A DNA stretch of 64,000 nucleotides. Source: Klenkia sesuvii. Lineage in GTDB: Bacteria; Actinomycetota; Actinomycetes; Mycobacteriales; Geodermatophilaceae. Below, in pieces: positions 33,295 through 41,882 of the stretch. Below the pieces are notes generated by a model, which was not told the origin of the DNA, searched no databases, and saw only the letters and a program-made list of their open reading frames with translations. The position numbers and the translations under genes were made by a program. Every line of letters begins with the position of its first letter. Position 1 is the stretch's first letter. The DNA lies in contig NZ_JBAPLU010000004.1 in NCBI RefSeq assembly GCF_037083825.1, positions 62,001 to 126,000 on the forward strand. Reading direction: 5' to 3'.

Positions 33295-33378
33295 GCGTCT
33301 CTGCGCCACCTCGGTGTGGACCCCGGCCGCGAGCACGGAGATCGCCGCGGAGTGCCTCAGCGTGTGCAGGTGGGATCC
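33295..33378 (-). pseudogene. Tyrosine recombinase (integrase) fragment
   Basis: The minus strand reads GSHLHTLRHSAAISVLAAG and then VHTEVAQRR. The HxLRH motif with the following helix is the conserved box of phage/ICE tyrosine recombinases, including catalytic Arg and His. No N-terminal part and no GH...Y tail is found. The 400-base gap 33087-33487 that holds it has no other gene and contains a run of nine or more G. It marks a mobile-element scar. Confidence 0.6.
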
Positions 33379-33487
33379 GGGGGCCCGAGCCCCGCAGACG
33401 TGCGCGTCGGCGCCGGGAACTGGCTGCCCTGCGGGATCCGACACCGGGCCGGGTCCGTGCCTGCCCGCCGGGTAGGTCCTCGTGGGT

Positions 33488-34945
33488 TCAGGCGGCATCA
33501 CCCCCGGACGGCGCGGGCTCCCGGTCGGTGACCAGGGAGACGAGCCCGCGGTGCAGAGCCGGCACCTCGTCCTCGACCTCGGGCTTCATCAGCACGCTGC
33601 GCAGGATCCGGCAGTGGGGCTGATCGGGCTCCACGTGGTGCCCGCGGGCGGCGAGAGCGGCGCCGTCGACGGTGTAGGTGGCGACGAACAGCGACTGCTC
33701 GGGGGGCAGCTGCATACCGGCCGTCAGGACGCGGGCGCTGGTCGCGTCGATCTCCGACATGCGCCGGCGAGTGGGGAAGTAGCTGAGGATGTCCAGGTGC
33801 GGGCGTTGGAACAGGGTGAGTTCGTCGCTGCCGTCGACGAGGTCGGCCCAGGTCAGTGTGGCGCGCCGCCCCGCGCGCAGGGCCGCGCCCAGCCCGGTCG
33901 GGGTCAGCGGGAGCACCTGGAGGGTCAGCCACAGCGCGGCTGCGGCGGCACCGGCGCGTGAGCACTCCAGCGAGATCTCACCGAGGTGCAACTCCTCGGA
34001 GGTGAAGTAGGTGTACGGCGAGTCGTGCAGGAAGTGGGCGGCGACCCCGGGGTCACGGAACAGCACGGCCCCGCACCCGTAGGGCTGCAGGCCGTGCTTG
34101 TGCGGGTCGATGACCACCGAGTCGCACCGGGAGATGGCAGCGAAGGGTGCAGCAGCGACGCCGTCGGCCGTGTCGTCGGCGATCAGGGTGAAGAAGCCGC
34201 CGTACGCGGCGTCCACGTGCACCCGCGCGCCGTAGCGCTGGCACAGTGCGAGGATCTCGTGGACGGGGTCGACCGCCCCCAGCCCGGTGGTCCCCGTGGT
34301 GGCGACCACGGTGCCGACGTTCCCGACGCGGAGCAGCTCTTCCAGGGCCTGCAGGTCCATCGTTCCGTCGACTGCGGTGGGGACGGCGACGGAGTCGACG
34401 CCGAGCAGGCTGCACATCCGCCCGTGGGTGTAGTGCGCGTCGGCGCTGTGGGCGACGCCCTTGCCGGGGTGGGTCTGGCGTGCGACGAACAGTGCTTCGA
34501 GGTTGGCGATGGTGCCGCTGCTGGTCAGGTGCCCCAGGTGCTCGGCGAACCCGAACATCGCGGCCAGCTGGGCCACCACCTCCTTCTCCAGGGCCGCGGT
34601 GGCCGGACCGCCGTCGAGGGCGTGGTTGTTCGGGTTGATCAGCATGGCGCTCAGGTAGCCGATGACCGCGGCCGGGTGAGGTGGTTTGAGCATCTGCCCC
34701 ACGTAGCGGGGGTGGAAGAACGGGTAGTTGTCGCGCAACCGGAGGTGCAGCTCCTCGGTCGCCTCCAGCAGGGCCCCGCGGGGCACCTCCAGCGAGGGGT
34801 GGGGGGTGACCGGGCCGTACTCCGACATCCAGGAGTCGATGCGACCGATGCTGTGGGCGAGCAGGTCGGCCACCTGCTCGAAGCCCGCGGCGCTCGAGCG
34901 GAGCACCGGGGCGGGGTCTGACGGGCGGGGGGTCGTGCTGGCCAT
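33488..34945 (-). CDS. Pyridoxal-phosphate-dependent group II decarboxylase
   Basis: This 485-residue protein belongs to the glutamate/aromatic amino-acid decarboxylase fold. Features are the N-terminal RDNYPFFHPRYVGQMLKPPH, HLTSSGTIANLEALFVAR, HYTHGRM, VVATTGTTGLGAVDP, VHVDAAYGGFF and the cofactor lysine in VVIDPHKHGLQPYGCG. Exact substrate, such as an aromatic or acidic amino acid, is not clear from the sequence. It is divergent from a MarR gene across a 110-base AT-rich gap. Unlike the rest of the island it has no catabolic partner genes, so amine formation may be its role. Confidence 0.86.
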   Translation of the reverse strand: MASTTPRPSDPAPVLRSSAAGFEQVADLLAHSIGRIDSWMSEYGPVTPHPSLEVPRGALLEATEELHLRLRDNYPFFHPRYVGQMLKPPHPAAVIGYLSAMLINPNNHALDGGPATAALEKEVVAQLAAMFGFAEHLGHLTSSGTIANLEALFVARQTHPGKGVAHSADAHYTHGRMCSLLGVDSVAVPTAVDGTMDLQALEELLRVGNVGTVVATTGTTGLGAVDPVHEILALCQRYGARVHVDAAYGGFFTLIADDTADGVAAAPFAAISRCDSVVIDPHKHGLQPYGCGAVLFRDPGVAAHFLHDSPYTYFTSEELHLGEISLECSRAGAAAAALWLTLQVLPLTPTGLGAALRAGRRATLTWADLVDGSDELTLFQRPHLDILSYFPTRRRMSEIDATSARVLTAGMQLPPEQSLFVATYTVDGAALAARGHHVEPDQPHCRILRSVLMKPEVEDEVPALHRGLVSLVTDREPAPSGGDAA

Positions 34946-35055
34946 CACGGCACTCCTCGGGGCGGCGGTTCGGCGACGTCCCGCGGGGGCGGCGTCGGGC
35001 CCCAAGTTATCAAAGCATCACTATCAGCACATCATCCAGGGGCTAGGATGGCCGG
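34946..35055. promoter_or_regulatory. Divergent promoter region with TGAT repeats
   Basis: Between the decarboxylase and MarR genes, 35005-35034 is unusually AT-rich for this window. Read on the minus strand, it carries four TGAT repeats in close succession (TGATGTGCTGATAGTGATGC, then TTTGATAA). It is the natural place for both promoters and a MarR operator. Confidence 0.5.
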
Positions 35056-35523
35056 ATGACGGGAGATCCAGAGGCCGACCCCTACGCCGAGTTGGCCGAC
35101 CTGATCCTCAACGTGGGCCGACTGATCCGGGTGCGGACACCATCCGGACCCGAGGTCGTCCCCCTGACGCCGACCGAACGGCAGGTCATGCGGATCGTCG
35201 ATCTCCACCCCGGCAGTGCGCCCAGCGAGATCGCACAGCGGACACACCTCCAGCGGACCAACGTCAGCACGGCACTCCGGACCCTCCAGGGGAAGGGCAT
35301 GGTCATCAGGGAGGCTGGGCCCGGCCGAGGCGTCGCCGTCCATCCCACGGGTCGCGCCGTCGCCAATCTCGCGACCCTGCGCTCGGCTTGGTCGCGACAC
35401 CTGTGCGACGTCCTGCCCGGTGAGCGCGACGCAGTGGAAACCTGCAACCGGCTCCTCGGCCGGCTGGAGGCAGGACTCACCGCCCCGCCGACGGCCGGTG
35501 CGCAGGGGGACGGGCACACCTAG
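35056..35523 (+). CDS. MarR-family transcriptional regulator
   Basis: This 155-residue protein has the MarR winged helix: PLTPTERQVMRIVDLHPG, APSEIAQRTHLQRTNVSTAL, RTLQGKGMVIREAGPGRGV and HPTGRAVANL, at about residues 35-110, with flanking dimerisation helices. It is divergent from the decarboxylase gene and probably controls it. ATG at 35056 has AGGA seven bases upstream; ATG at 35048 is in another frame. Confidence 0.86.
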   Translation: MTGDPEADPYAELADLILNVGRLIRVRTPSGPEVVPLTPTERQVMRIVDLHPGSAPSEIAQRTHLQRTNVSTALRTLQGKGMVIREAGPGRGVAVHPTGRAVANLATLRSAWSRHLCDVLPGERDAVETCNRLLGRLEAGLTAPPTAGAQGDGHT

Positions 35524-35907
35524 GCGGCCAGCTGTCCGACGCTGCGCACGCTCGACCGGCCGGCGCGCCTCGGCTGAACACCGGGTGGAGCTCCGACCAG
35601 CCGGGACGCCCGGCCGCGAGGCGGTGCAGGCGCAGTGCGACCTGCAAGCTCGAGGTCCCACCCGGGTCCGCCCAGCCCGGGCGGAGCACCTCGGTGACCC
35701 GGCCCAGTCACGGTGCCGGCCCTGCTCGCCGCTCGCCGCGGGGACGGGTGCCGCACCGAGGTCCGCGGAGCGGTCGTCGGGCTCGACGCCGCCGAGCACC
35801 TGTCCGTCGACGCCGCGCGCGTTGCTCCTGACCCGCCGCACACGCACCCGGACCGGGTGGCCCGCGCCGCGTCGGGGACCACGCCGTCCCCGGACGCGGC
35901 GCGCACG
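35524..35907. other. 384-base gap without a supported gene
   Basis: Open frames cover this stretch on both strands, but their translations lack motifs and show no codon bias that fits a gene. It follows MarR and precedes the stop of the alcohol dehydrogenase. I see no clear terminator. Confidence 0.45.
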
Positions 35908-37017
35908 TCAGAACGAGATGACGCCCCGCAGGCTGCGGCCGTTGCGCATGTCGTCGTAACCGGTGTTGACCTCGTCGAGGCCGTAGGTGTGCGTGCGCAG
36001 CTTCTCCAGCTCCAGCTTGCCGGTGCGGTGCAGCTCGAGCATGCGGGGGATGTCGGCCCGGGGGTTGGACGACCCGAACAGCGACCCGCGCACCTGCTTC
36101 TCGAACAGCGTCAGGTCCAGCGCGCTCATCGACACCTGGGTCTCGGTCGCCTGGTGCAGGTTGGTCACCACCACCCGGCCGCGCTTGCCCACCATGCCCA
36201 GGCTGGCCCCGATCTGGTCCCCGGACCCCACGCCCATGGTGTTCACGCACACCTGGGCCATCCGGCCGCGGGTGAGCTCGGCCAGCAGCGCGGTGGCCTC
36301 CTCGTTGGTCTCCACCGCGTGCGTGGCGCCGAACTCCAGGGCCTTCTCCCGCTTGAAGGCCACCGGGTCCACGGCCACCACGTGCTCGGCGCCGGCGGCG
36401 ACGGCGCCCTGCACGGCGTTGATGCCGATGCCGCCCACCCCGACGACGGCGACGATGTCCCCGGCGCGGGCCTCGCCGGTGTAGACCACCGCGCCGTAGC
36501 CGGTGATGACCCCGCAGCCCAGCAGGCAGGCCACGTCCAGGGACAGGTCGTCCTCGATCTTGATGCAGTTGGCCTGGCTGACGACGGTGTGCTCGGCGAA
36601 GGTGCCCAGCAGGCACATCAGGCCCAGGTCCTGGCCCCGTGCGTGGTGGCGGGCGGTGTGGTCGGAGATCTGGGTGCCCTCGCCCAGGTACATGCCCAGC
36701 TCGCACAGGTTGCTCATGCCGCGTGCGCAGGCGCTGCAGCGCCCGCAGACGGGGAGGAAGCTGAAGATCACCCGGTCACCCGGTGCCAGCCCGACGACGC
36801 CGGGTCCGACCTCCTCGACGGTACCGGCGCCCTCGTGGCCGCCGATCATCGGCAGCGGCCAGGGCAGGTCGCCGGTGACCACGTGCTCGTCGGAGTGGCA
36901 CAGCCCGCTGCCCCCGAGCCGCACGAGCACCTCGCCGTCCCTGGGCGGGTCGAGCTCGATCTCCTCGACCGACCACTCCTTCTGCCGGTTCCACACCACT
37001 GCTGCACGGGTCTTCAT
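35908..37017 (-). CDS. NDMA-type zinc alcohol dehydrogenase
   Basis: This 369-residue medium-chain dehydrogenase oxidises alcohols and matches the actinobacterial nicotinoprotein group, which often needs an artificial acceptor such as NDMA in assays. It begins MKTRAAVVWNRQKEW. Catalytic zinc ligands lie in GSGLCHSDEHVV and GGHEGAGTVEEVG, structural zinc cysteines in PVCGRCSACARGMSNLC, and the nucleotide motif is VVGVGGIGINAVQGA. GGAGG precedes the ATG. Two dyads upstream may be enhancer sites for the Fis-type activator whose remnant lies next to it. Confidence 0.92.
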   Translation of the reverse strand: MKTRAAVVWNRQKEWSVEEIELDPPRDGEVLVRLGGSGLCHSDEHVVTGDLPWPLPMIGGHEGAGTVEEVGPGVVGLAPGDRVIFSFLPVCGRCSACARGMSNLCELGMYLGEGTQISDHTARHHARGQDLGLMCLLGTFAEHTVVSQANCIKIEDDLSLDVACLLGCGVITGYGAVVYTGEARAGDIVAVVGVGGIGINAVQGAVAAGAEHVVAVDPVAFKREKALEFGATHAVETNEEATALLAELTRGRMAQVCVNTMGVGSGDQIGASLGMVGKRGRVVVTNLHQATETQVSMSALDLTLFEKQVRGSLFGSSNPRADIPRMLELHRTGKLELEKLRTHTYGLDEVNTGYDDMRNGRSLRGVISF

Positions 37018-37072
37018 CGCACGTCCTCCTCGACGGGCCAGCGGTTCGCGGCTGCCACGGACCTCACCGGTC

Positions 37073-37132
37073 GTGGCGCACGCCACAACCCTGCAGGCAG
37101 GTGCGGCCCGGCATCTGTGCCGTCCTGGCACA
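37073..37132. promoter_or_regulatory. Two dyads upstream of the alcohol dehydrogenase
   Basis: GTGGCG-CA-CGCCAC at 37073-37086 and TGTGCC-GTCCT-GGCACA at 37116-37132 are both perfect with 6-base arms. They lie 56-115 bases upstream of the start codon, as expected for activator sites. Confidence 0.5.
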
Positions 37133-37140
37133 CCCGCGCC

Positions 37141-37520
37141 TCAGCGGGTGGCCGGATCGATGCGCAGGCTGCGCAGGCGCCGGTACAGGGTGTTGCGACT
37201 GACCCCCAGCACCTCGGCGGCGTGCACCTTGTTGCCCCGGCACTGGCGCAGCGCAGCGACGACCGCATCGCGCTCGGCCTGCCAGAGTGCCCCCACCACC
37301 TGCGGGCGACCGGCGTCGCGGTAGCCGGGCGGGAGGTCGGCCTCCGTCACGTCCCCGGTACCGCGGCGGGCGGCGACCTCCTCGACGACGGTCCGCAGCT
37401 CGCGGAGGTTGCCCGGCCAGTCGAGGGCGGCGAGGGTGCGCAGCGCGGCCGGGGTGAAGCGGGCTCGTCCCTGCGTGGCGGCGGTCAGCAGGGCCGTGGC
37501 CAGCGCCGGCAGGCCGAGTA
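37141..37520 (-). pseudogene. Fis-type activator (GAF/AAA+ class), C-terminal remnant
   Basis: The minus strand encodes only the end of an AcoR/MimR-like activator: FTPAALRTLAALDWPGNLRE, then the Fis helix-turn-helix with GNKVHAAEVLGVSRNTLYRR and LRSLRIDPATR. The GAF and AAA+ parts are gone. Near 37520 the frame meets another truncated gene on the opposite strand, so the N-terminal two-thirds were lost by recombination. Full-length members usually sit next to NDMA-type alcohol dehydrogenases and propane or phenol oxygenases and activate them. Without a start region this copy is probably dead. Confidence 0.75.
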
Positions 37521-37914
37521 CCTGCGCTGGCACCCCAAGCGCACCTGGCAGGGCAGCGAGGACGCCGCGGCTGCCGCCCCGCGCGAGGACCGCATCCGCG
37601 ACCTGATCCGCACCTTCGAGCTGGCGATGCACGCCCTGCTCGACGAGCCGCCGGGACCGCCGGCCGCGCCGGCGCCCGTGCCCGACGCCGCGGTCGCGGC
37701 CCTGCTGCAGGCCTTCGCCGACGCCGAGGGCGGCGCCATGCACAAGCTCGAGGCGCACCAGCTCGCCCGCCGGTTGTCCCCGGACAGCTACCTGGTCGCC
37801 GGTCTCTACCGCCAGGACCCGCCGCTGCTGCGGGCCGACCGCGAGGTGCGGGCCATCACCCCGGCCGGCCGGGCCTGGCTGTCCCGGTACCGCAGGGCGC
37901 ACCCGGGCAGCTGA
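37520..37914 (+). pseudogene. C-terminal fragment of an unknown gene
   Basis: From about 37520 the plus strand reads like real coding sequence: AEYLRWHPKRTWQGSEDAAA, then IRDLIRTFELAMHALLDEPP and a Pro/Ala linker. The tail is GGAMHKLEAHQLARRLSP, SYLVAGLYRQDPPLLRADR and TPAGRAWLSRYR, stopping at 37912-37914. No ribosome site or start fits the beginning, which lies at the break with the activator remnant. I do not recognise the family. An internal ATG at 37627 could give a 95-residue product. Confidence 0.5.
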
Positions 37915-37920
37915 GCCCGG

Positions 37921-37948
37921 GCTGCTGTGCCGGGGCTGCTGTGCCGGG
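37921..37948. repeat. 14-base tandem repeat
   Basis: GCTGCTGTGCCGGG occurs twice in succession, directly after the unknown fragment and before the transporter promoter. Probably replication slippage. Confidence 0.75.
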
Positions 37949-38068
37949 GCCGGGGACGGGGGCGCAGGCGCCGACGCGCCTTGCCCGGAGCTGGCATCCT
38001 CCTCCCATCGAGGTGGGCGCAGCGCCCGCCGAACCCGCCGGTCCGGCGGACGACGACCGGGAGGGCAC

Positions 38069-39670
38069 ATGGGTGCAACGGCAGGGCAGTCCGCGCAGCC
38101 GCAGGACCAGGACAGTCGCCGCGGCGGATTCAGCTCGCGCAAGGTGTTCATCCTGGCCGCCATCGGGTCGGCGGTCGGGCTGGGCAACATCTGGCGGTTC
38201 CCCTACGTCGCGTACGAGAACGGGGGTGGGGCGTTCCTGCTGCCCTACCTGGTGGCGCTGCTGACCGCGGGCATCCCGTTCCTGCTGCTGGACTACGCCC
38301 TGGGCCACCGGCACCGAGGTTCGGCGCCGCTGTCGTTCGCCCGGCTGCGCCGGGGTGCCGAGGGGCTGGGCTGGTGGCAGGTCGGCATCTGCTTCGTCAT
38401 CGCGGTCTACTACGCCGCGGTCATCGCCTGGGCGCTGCGCTACACCTTCTTCTCCCTCGACGAGGCATGGGGCGCCGACCCCGAGGGCTTCTTCTTCGGT
38501 GAGTTCCTGCAGGCCGGGGACATCGCCGTCACCACCGACGTGGTGCCCGGGGTCCTCGTGCCGCTGGCGATCGTCTGGGTGGCCGTGCTGGCGATCATGG
38601 CCCTGGGGGTGCAGCGCGGCATCGGCACCGTCTCGCTGGTGTTCATCCCGCTGCTGGTGGTCGCCTTCATCGCCCTCGTCGTGCAGGCCCTGCTGCTGCC
38701 CGGCGCGGGCACCGGCCTGGACGCGCTGTTCACCCCCGACTGGTCGGCGCTGGCCTCCGCGCCGGTGTGGGCCGCCGCGTACGGCCAGATCTTCTTCTCG
38801 CTGTCCATCGGCTTCGGCGTGATGATCACCTACGCCTCCTACGTCGACCGGCGCGAGGACATGACCGGCTCCGGCCTGGTCGTGGGCTTCTCCAACTCCG
38901 GCTTCGAGCTGCTCGCCGGTATCGGGGTCTTCGCCGCGCTGGGCTTCATGGCCCAGGCCAACGGGGTCGCCGTGGACGAGGTGGCCGGGGACGGGATCGG
39001 GCTGGCCTTCGTCGCCTTCCCGGCGATCATCAGCGAGGCACCGGGCGGCGGGCTGCTGGGCGTGCTCTTCTTCGGCTGCCTGGTGATCGCAGGCATCACC
39101 TCGCTGGTCAGCGTGATCGAGGTGGTGATCTCCGCCGTCCGGGACAAGCTGGACACCTCCCGGGTGACCGCCACGCTCGTGGTCGGCGTCCCCGCCGCGG
39201 TGCTGAGCCTGGTGCTGTTCAGCACCACCAGCGGCGTCTACGTCCTCGACGTCGTCGACCGGTTCGTCAACCAGTACGGCATCCTCGTGGTGGCGCTGCT
39301 GAGCATGCTGGCGGTGTCCTGGGCGCTGCGGGCACTGCCCGTCCTGGGTGGGCACCTCAACGTCCACGGTCGGCCCCGGATGGGCACCGGCTGGCGGGTG
39401 CTGACCAGCGTGGTCGCGCCCGCCGGCCTCGCGGTGGTGCTCGTGCTGTCGCTGCGGGAGGACTTGGCCGCGGCCTACGAGGGCTACCCGACCTGGCTGC
39501 TGGTCGGCTTCGGGTGGGTGCTCGTCGTGGCGCTGCCGGTCGTGGGGTTCCTCGTCGCCCGGCTGCCGTGGCGGGACGGGACGCACCTGGAGGGCCCGCC
39601 GCCGGGCTCGGACCCGGCACCACCGGCCGGTGCGGTCACCACCGGGCACGACGCGGAGGGGACCCGATGA
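38069..39670 (+). CDS. Sodium-dependent transporter, NSS/SNF family
   Basis: This 533-residue membrane protein has about 11-12 hydrophobic segments and the neurotransmitter:sodium symporter signature in helix 1, AIGSAVGLGNIWRFPYVAYE (residues about 31-50). Further features are NGGGAFLLPYLVAL, WWQVGICFVIAVYYAAVIAW and SLSIGFGVMITYASYV. Prokaryotic members take up amino acids such as alanine, methionine or tyrosine with Na+. A GGGAGGG site precedes the ATG. Its stop overlaps the start of a one-helix small subunit (ATGA), the arrangement known for MetP/MetS. Confidence 0.92.
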   Translation: MGATAGQSAQPQDQDSRRGGFSSRKVFILAAIGSAVGLGNIWRFPYVAYENGGGAFLLPYLVALLTAGIPFLLLDYALGHRHRGSAPLSFARLRRGAEGLGWWQVGICFVIAVYYAAVIAWALRYTFFSLDEAWGADPEGFFFGEFLQAGDIAVTTDVVPGVLVPLAIVWVAVLAIMALGVQRGIGTVSLVFIPLLVVAFIALVVQALLLPGAGTGLDALFTPDWSALASAPVWAAAYGQIFFSLSIGFGVMITYASYVDRREDMTGSGLVVGFSNSGFELLAGIGVFAALGFMAQANGVAVDEVAGDGIGLAFVAFPAIISEAPGGGLLGVLFFGCLVIAGITSLVSVIEVVISAVRDKLDTSRVTATLVVGVPAAVLSLVLFSTTSGVYVLDVVDRFVNQYGILVVALLSMLAVSWALRALPVLGGHLNVHGRPRMGTGWRVLTSVVAPAGLAVVLVLSLREDLAAAYEGYPTWLLVGFGWVLVVALPVVGFLVARLPWRDGTHLEGPPPGSDPAPPAGAVTTGHDAEGTR

Positions 39671-39801
39671 GCACCGTGGCGATCGTGATGATGGTGGTGG
39701 CCATGCTGGTCATCTGGGGCGGGCTCGCCCTGGCCGTGGCCAACCTGGTCCGCCACGGTGCCGTCGAGGACCGCGTCGACGACGGGCCACGGGGGCGCTG
39801 A
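39667..39801 (+). CDS. metS: Small subunit of the NSS transporter (MetS-like)
   Basis: This 44-residue protein is a single membrane helix, MSTVAIVMMVVAMLVIWGG, followed by a short basic tail LVRHGAVEDR. It overlaps the transporter stop (ATGA). Size, hydrophobicity and place match MetS, the small subunit needed by the methionine/alanine importer MetP in Corynebacterium. It is easy to miss because of its length. Confidence 0.85.
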   Translation: MSTVAIVMMVVAMLVIWGGLALAVANLVRHGAVEDRVDDGPRGR

Positions 39802-39834
39802 CCCCGGCGACCGTGCCCGGGCCCGCCGGTCAGC
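39797..39834. terminator. Bidirectional hairpin between converging genes
   Basis: GCTGACC plus GGCG (39797-39809, with a two-base bulge) pairs with CGCCGGTCAGC at 39824-39834. The arms include the stop codons of the small transporter subunit and the rhodanese gene. Confidence 0.55.
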
Positions 39835-40315
39835 TGCTCGCGGTCCCCCCGGCGTCGAGCAGGTCGGCCAGCGCGCCGGCGTCCCGGACGTCGGTGAACC
39901 CCAGCTCGACCATCCGGTCGGCGGCCGCCGCCGAGCGGGCGCCACTGCGGCAGTACACGACGTAGGTGCCCGCCGGGTCCAGCTCGGAGATGCGGGCGGC
40001 GAAGTCCTCGGCGCTGACGTCGACGTTCACCGCACCGGCCAGGTGACCCTCGGCGTACTCCTCGGGGGTGCGGACGTCGACCACGGTGACGTCCCCCTGC
40101 CCGGCCAGGTCCACCGCGGCGGCCGGGTCGACCTGCACCACCGGCGCGGTGCCGGCCGCTGCCGGGGGCGGATCGGCGGGCTGGGGTGCGGCGCACCCGA
40201 GGAGCACGGCGGCCGGCACCGCCAGGGACACCAGGAGCGGGCGCGTGCGGCGGATGTCGGCCTCCCGGGTCGACGCGGTGCGGTCGGGGACACCACCATG
40301 GTGGCACGGCGCCAC
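39830..40315 (-). CDS. Rhodanese-domain lipoprotein
   Basis: This 161-residue protein has a basic start, a hydrophobic stretch and a lipobox (VLLGCAAP), so it is probably an extracytoplasmic lipoprotein. The rhodanese fold follows: DVTVVDVRTPEEYAEGHLAG and the active-site loop VVYCRSGARS with its catalytic Cys. It would move sulfane sulfur or act as a small sulfur-relay protein outside the membrane. The exact start is uncertain; the ATG at 40315 leaves about 20 residues before the signal peptide. It does not look linked to the neighbours. Confidence 0.8.
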   Translation of the reverse strand: MAPCHHGGVPDRTASTREADIRRTRPLLVSLAVPAAVLLGCAAPQPADPPPAAAGTAPVVQVDPAAAVDLAGQGDVTVVDVRTPEEYAEGHLAGAVNVDVSAEDFAARISELDPAGTYVVYCRSGARSAAAADRMVELGFTDVRDAGALADLLDAGGTASS

Positions 40316-40382
40316 GCCCGGACAGGACCAGCACCGGGAGACCCGGCTGCCCGCGGGCCGGTGCTCGCGGGCAGCCGGCGGA

Positions 40383-41831
40383 TCAGCCGCTGATGACCTG
40401 GGGGACGGCGACGGCCTTGAGGCCCTCGACCCCGAACTCCAGGCCGTAGCCGGACCTCTTGTGCCCGCCGAAGGGGATCATCGGGTGCACGCCGCCGTGC
40501 TTGTTGATCCACACCGTGCCGGCCTCCAGCCGGGCGGCGAGGTCGCGGGCGGCGTCCCGGTCGCTGCTCCACACCGAGGCGCCCAGGCCGACGTCGAGCC
40601 GGTTGGCCATCGCCACGGCCTGGTCGACGTCGCGGAAGCGGATGATCGGCAGGGCGGGGCCGAACTGCTCCTCGGCCACCAGCGCGTTCTCGTCGTCGAT
40701 GTCGGCGACCAACGTGGTGGGGTAGAAGTTGCCCGGGGCGTCGGGGTCGGGGTCGCCGCCGATGAGGATGGTGCCCCCGCCGTCACGGGCGGCGTCGACC
40801 AGGCGGGCGACGATGTCGTACTGTGCGCGGTTCTGCAGCGGGCCCAGCACGTTCTGCTCCTCCAGCCCCCGCCCCATCGGCATCGCCCGGGCCACCTCCA
40901 CCAGTGCCGCGCAGACCTCGTCGTAGACGTCGGTGTGCACGTACAGCCGCTTGAGCGCCGCGCACGTCTGGCCGGTGTTGATGAACGCGCCCCAGAACAG
41001 GTCCTGCGCGATGGCCTGCGGGTCGACGTCGGGCAGCACGATGCCGGCGTCGTTGCCGCCCAGCTCCAGGGTCAGCCGCTTCACGGTGTCCGCCGAGCTG
41101 CGGATGATGGCCTGGCCGGTGGCGGTGGACCCGGTGAACATGACCTTGTCCACGTCCGGGTGGCCGGACAGCCGGGCCCCCACCTCGCCGTCGCCGGCGA
41201 CGGCGCCGAGCACGTTGGCCGGCAGCACCTCGTTGAGCACCGCCGTCAGCGCCAGCACGCTCAGCGGGGTGTACTCCGAGGGCTTGACCACCACCGTGTT
41301 GCCCATCCGCAGGGCCGGGGCCACCTGCCAGATGGTGATCATCATCGGCCAGTTCCACGGGCCGATGGCACCGACCACGCCGACCGGGCGGTAGTGCAGC
41401 TCGGCGTGCTCGTCGGCGTCGTCGACCACGGTCTCCACCGGGAGCTCGGTGGCGGCGGTGGCCCGCAGCCACGCCGCGCACGCTCCGACCTCGAAGCGGG
41501 CGTTGGGACCGTTGAGCGGCTTGCCCTGCTCGCGGGAGAGCAGTTCGGCCAGGGACTCCGCGGCGGCCTCCACGGCGTCGGCGGCGCGCTGGAGCAGCTC
41601 GACCCGTTCGGCGTCGGGGCGGGCGGCCCAGGCCGGCTGCGCGGCGCGGGCGCGGGCGACGGCGTCGTCGACGTCGGTCGCCGATCCCTGCGCGACGTGC
41701 CCGACGACCTCCCCGGTGGCGGGGTCGGGCACCGGGCGGCCCCCGGGGTCGGTGATCCGGTCCAGCAGCTGCTGCAGGGTCGGGGTGTCCTGGGTGGGCT
41801 GCACGGGGGTGCTCACGTCGGGTGCGGTCAT
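40383..41831 (-). CDS. NAD(P)-dependent aldehyde dehydrogenase
   Basis: This 482-residue enzyme oxidises an aldehyde to the acid. The family motifs are complete: PVGVVGAIGPWNWP, NTVVVKPSEYTPL, FTGSTATG, catalytic Glu in LELGGND, catalytic Cys in INTGQTCAALKRLYV, and EEQFGPALPI. AGGAGG lies seven bases before the ATG. It ends the ABC-transporter operon, suggesting that the imported compound or its hydrolysis product is converted through an aldehyde. Substrate unknown. Confidence 0.92.
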   Translation of the reverse strand: MTAPDVSTPVQPTQDTPTLQQLLDRITDPGGRPVPDPATGEVVGHVAQGSATDVDDAVARARAAQPAWAARPDAERVELLQRAADAVEAAAESLAELLSREQGKPLNGPNARFEVGACAAWLRATAATELPVETVVDDADEHAELHYRPVGVVGAIGPWNWPMMITIWQVAPALRMGNTVVVKPSEYTPLSVLALTAVLNEVLPANVLGAVAGDGEVGARLSGHPDVDKVMFTGSTATGQAIIRSSADTVKRLTLELGGNDAGIVLPDVDPQAIAQDLFWGAFINTGQTCAALKRLYVHTDVYDEVCAALVEVARAMPMGRGLEEQNVLGPLQNRAQYDIVARLVDAARDGGGTILIGGDPDPDAPGNFYPTTLVADIDDENALVAEEQFGPALPIIRFRDVDQAVAMANRLDVGLGASVWSSDRDAARDLAARLEAGTVWINKHGGVHPMIPFGGHKRSGYGLEFGVEGLKAVAVPQVISG

Positions 41832-41882
41832 GGTCGGCCTCCTGGTCGTCGTCGACGGTGGGGGATGGATGGGTGGTGCCGG

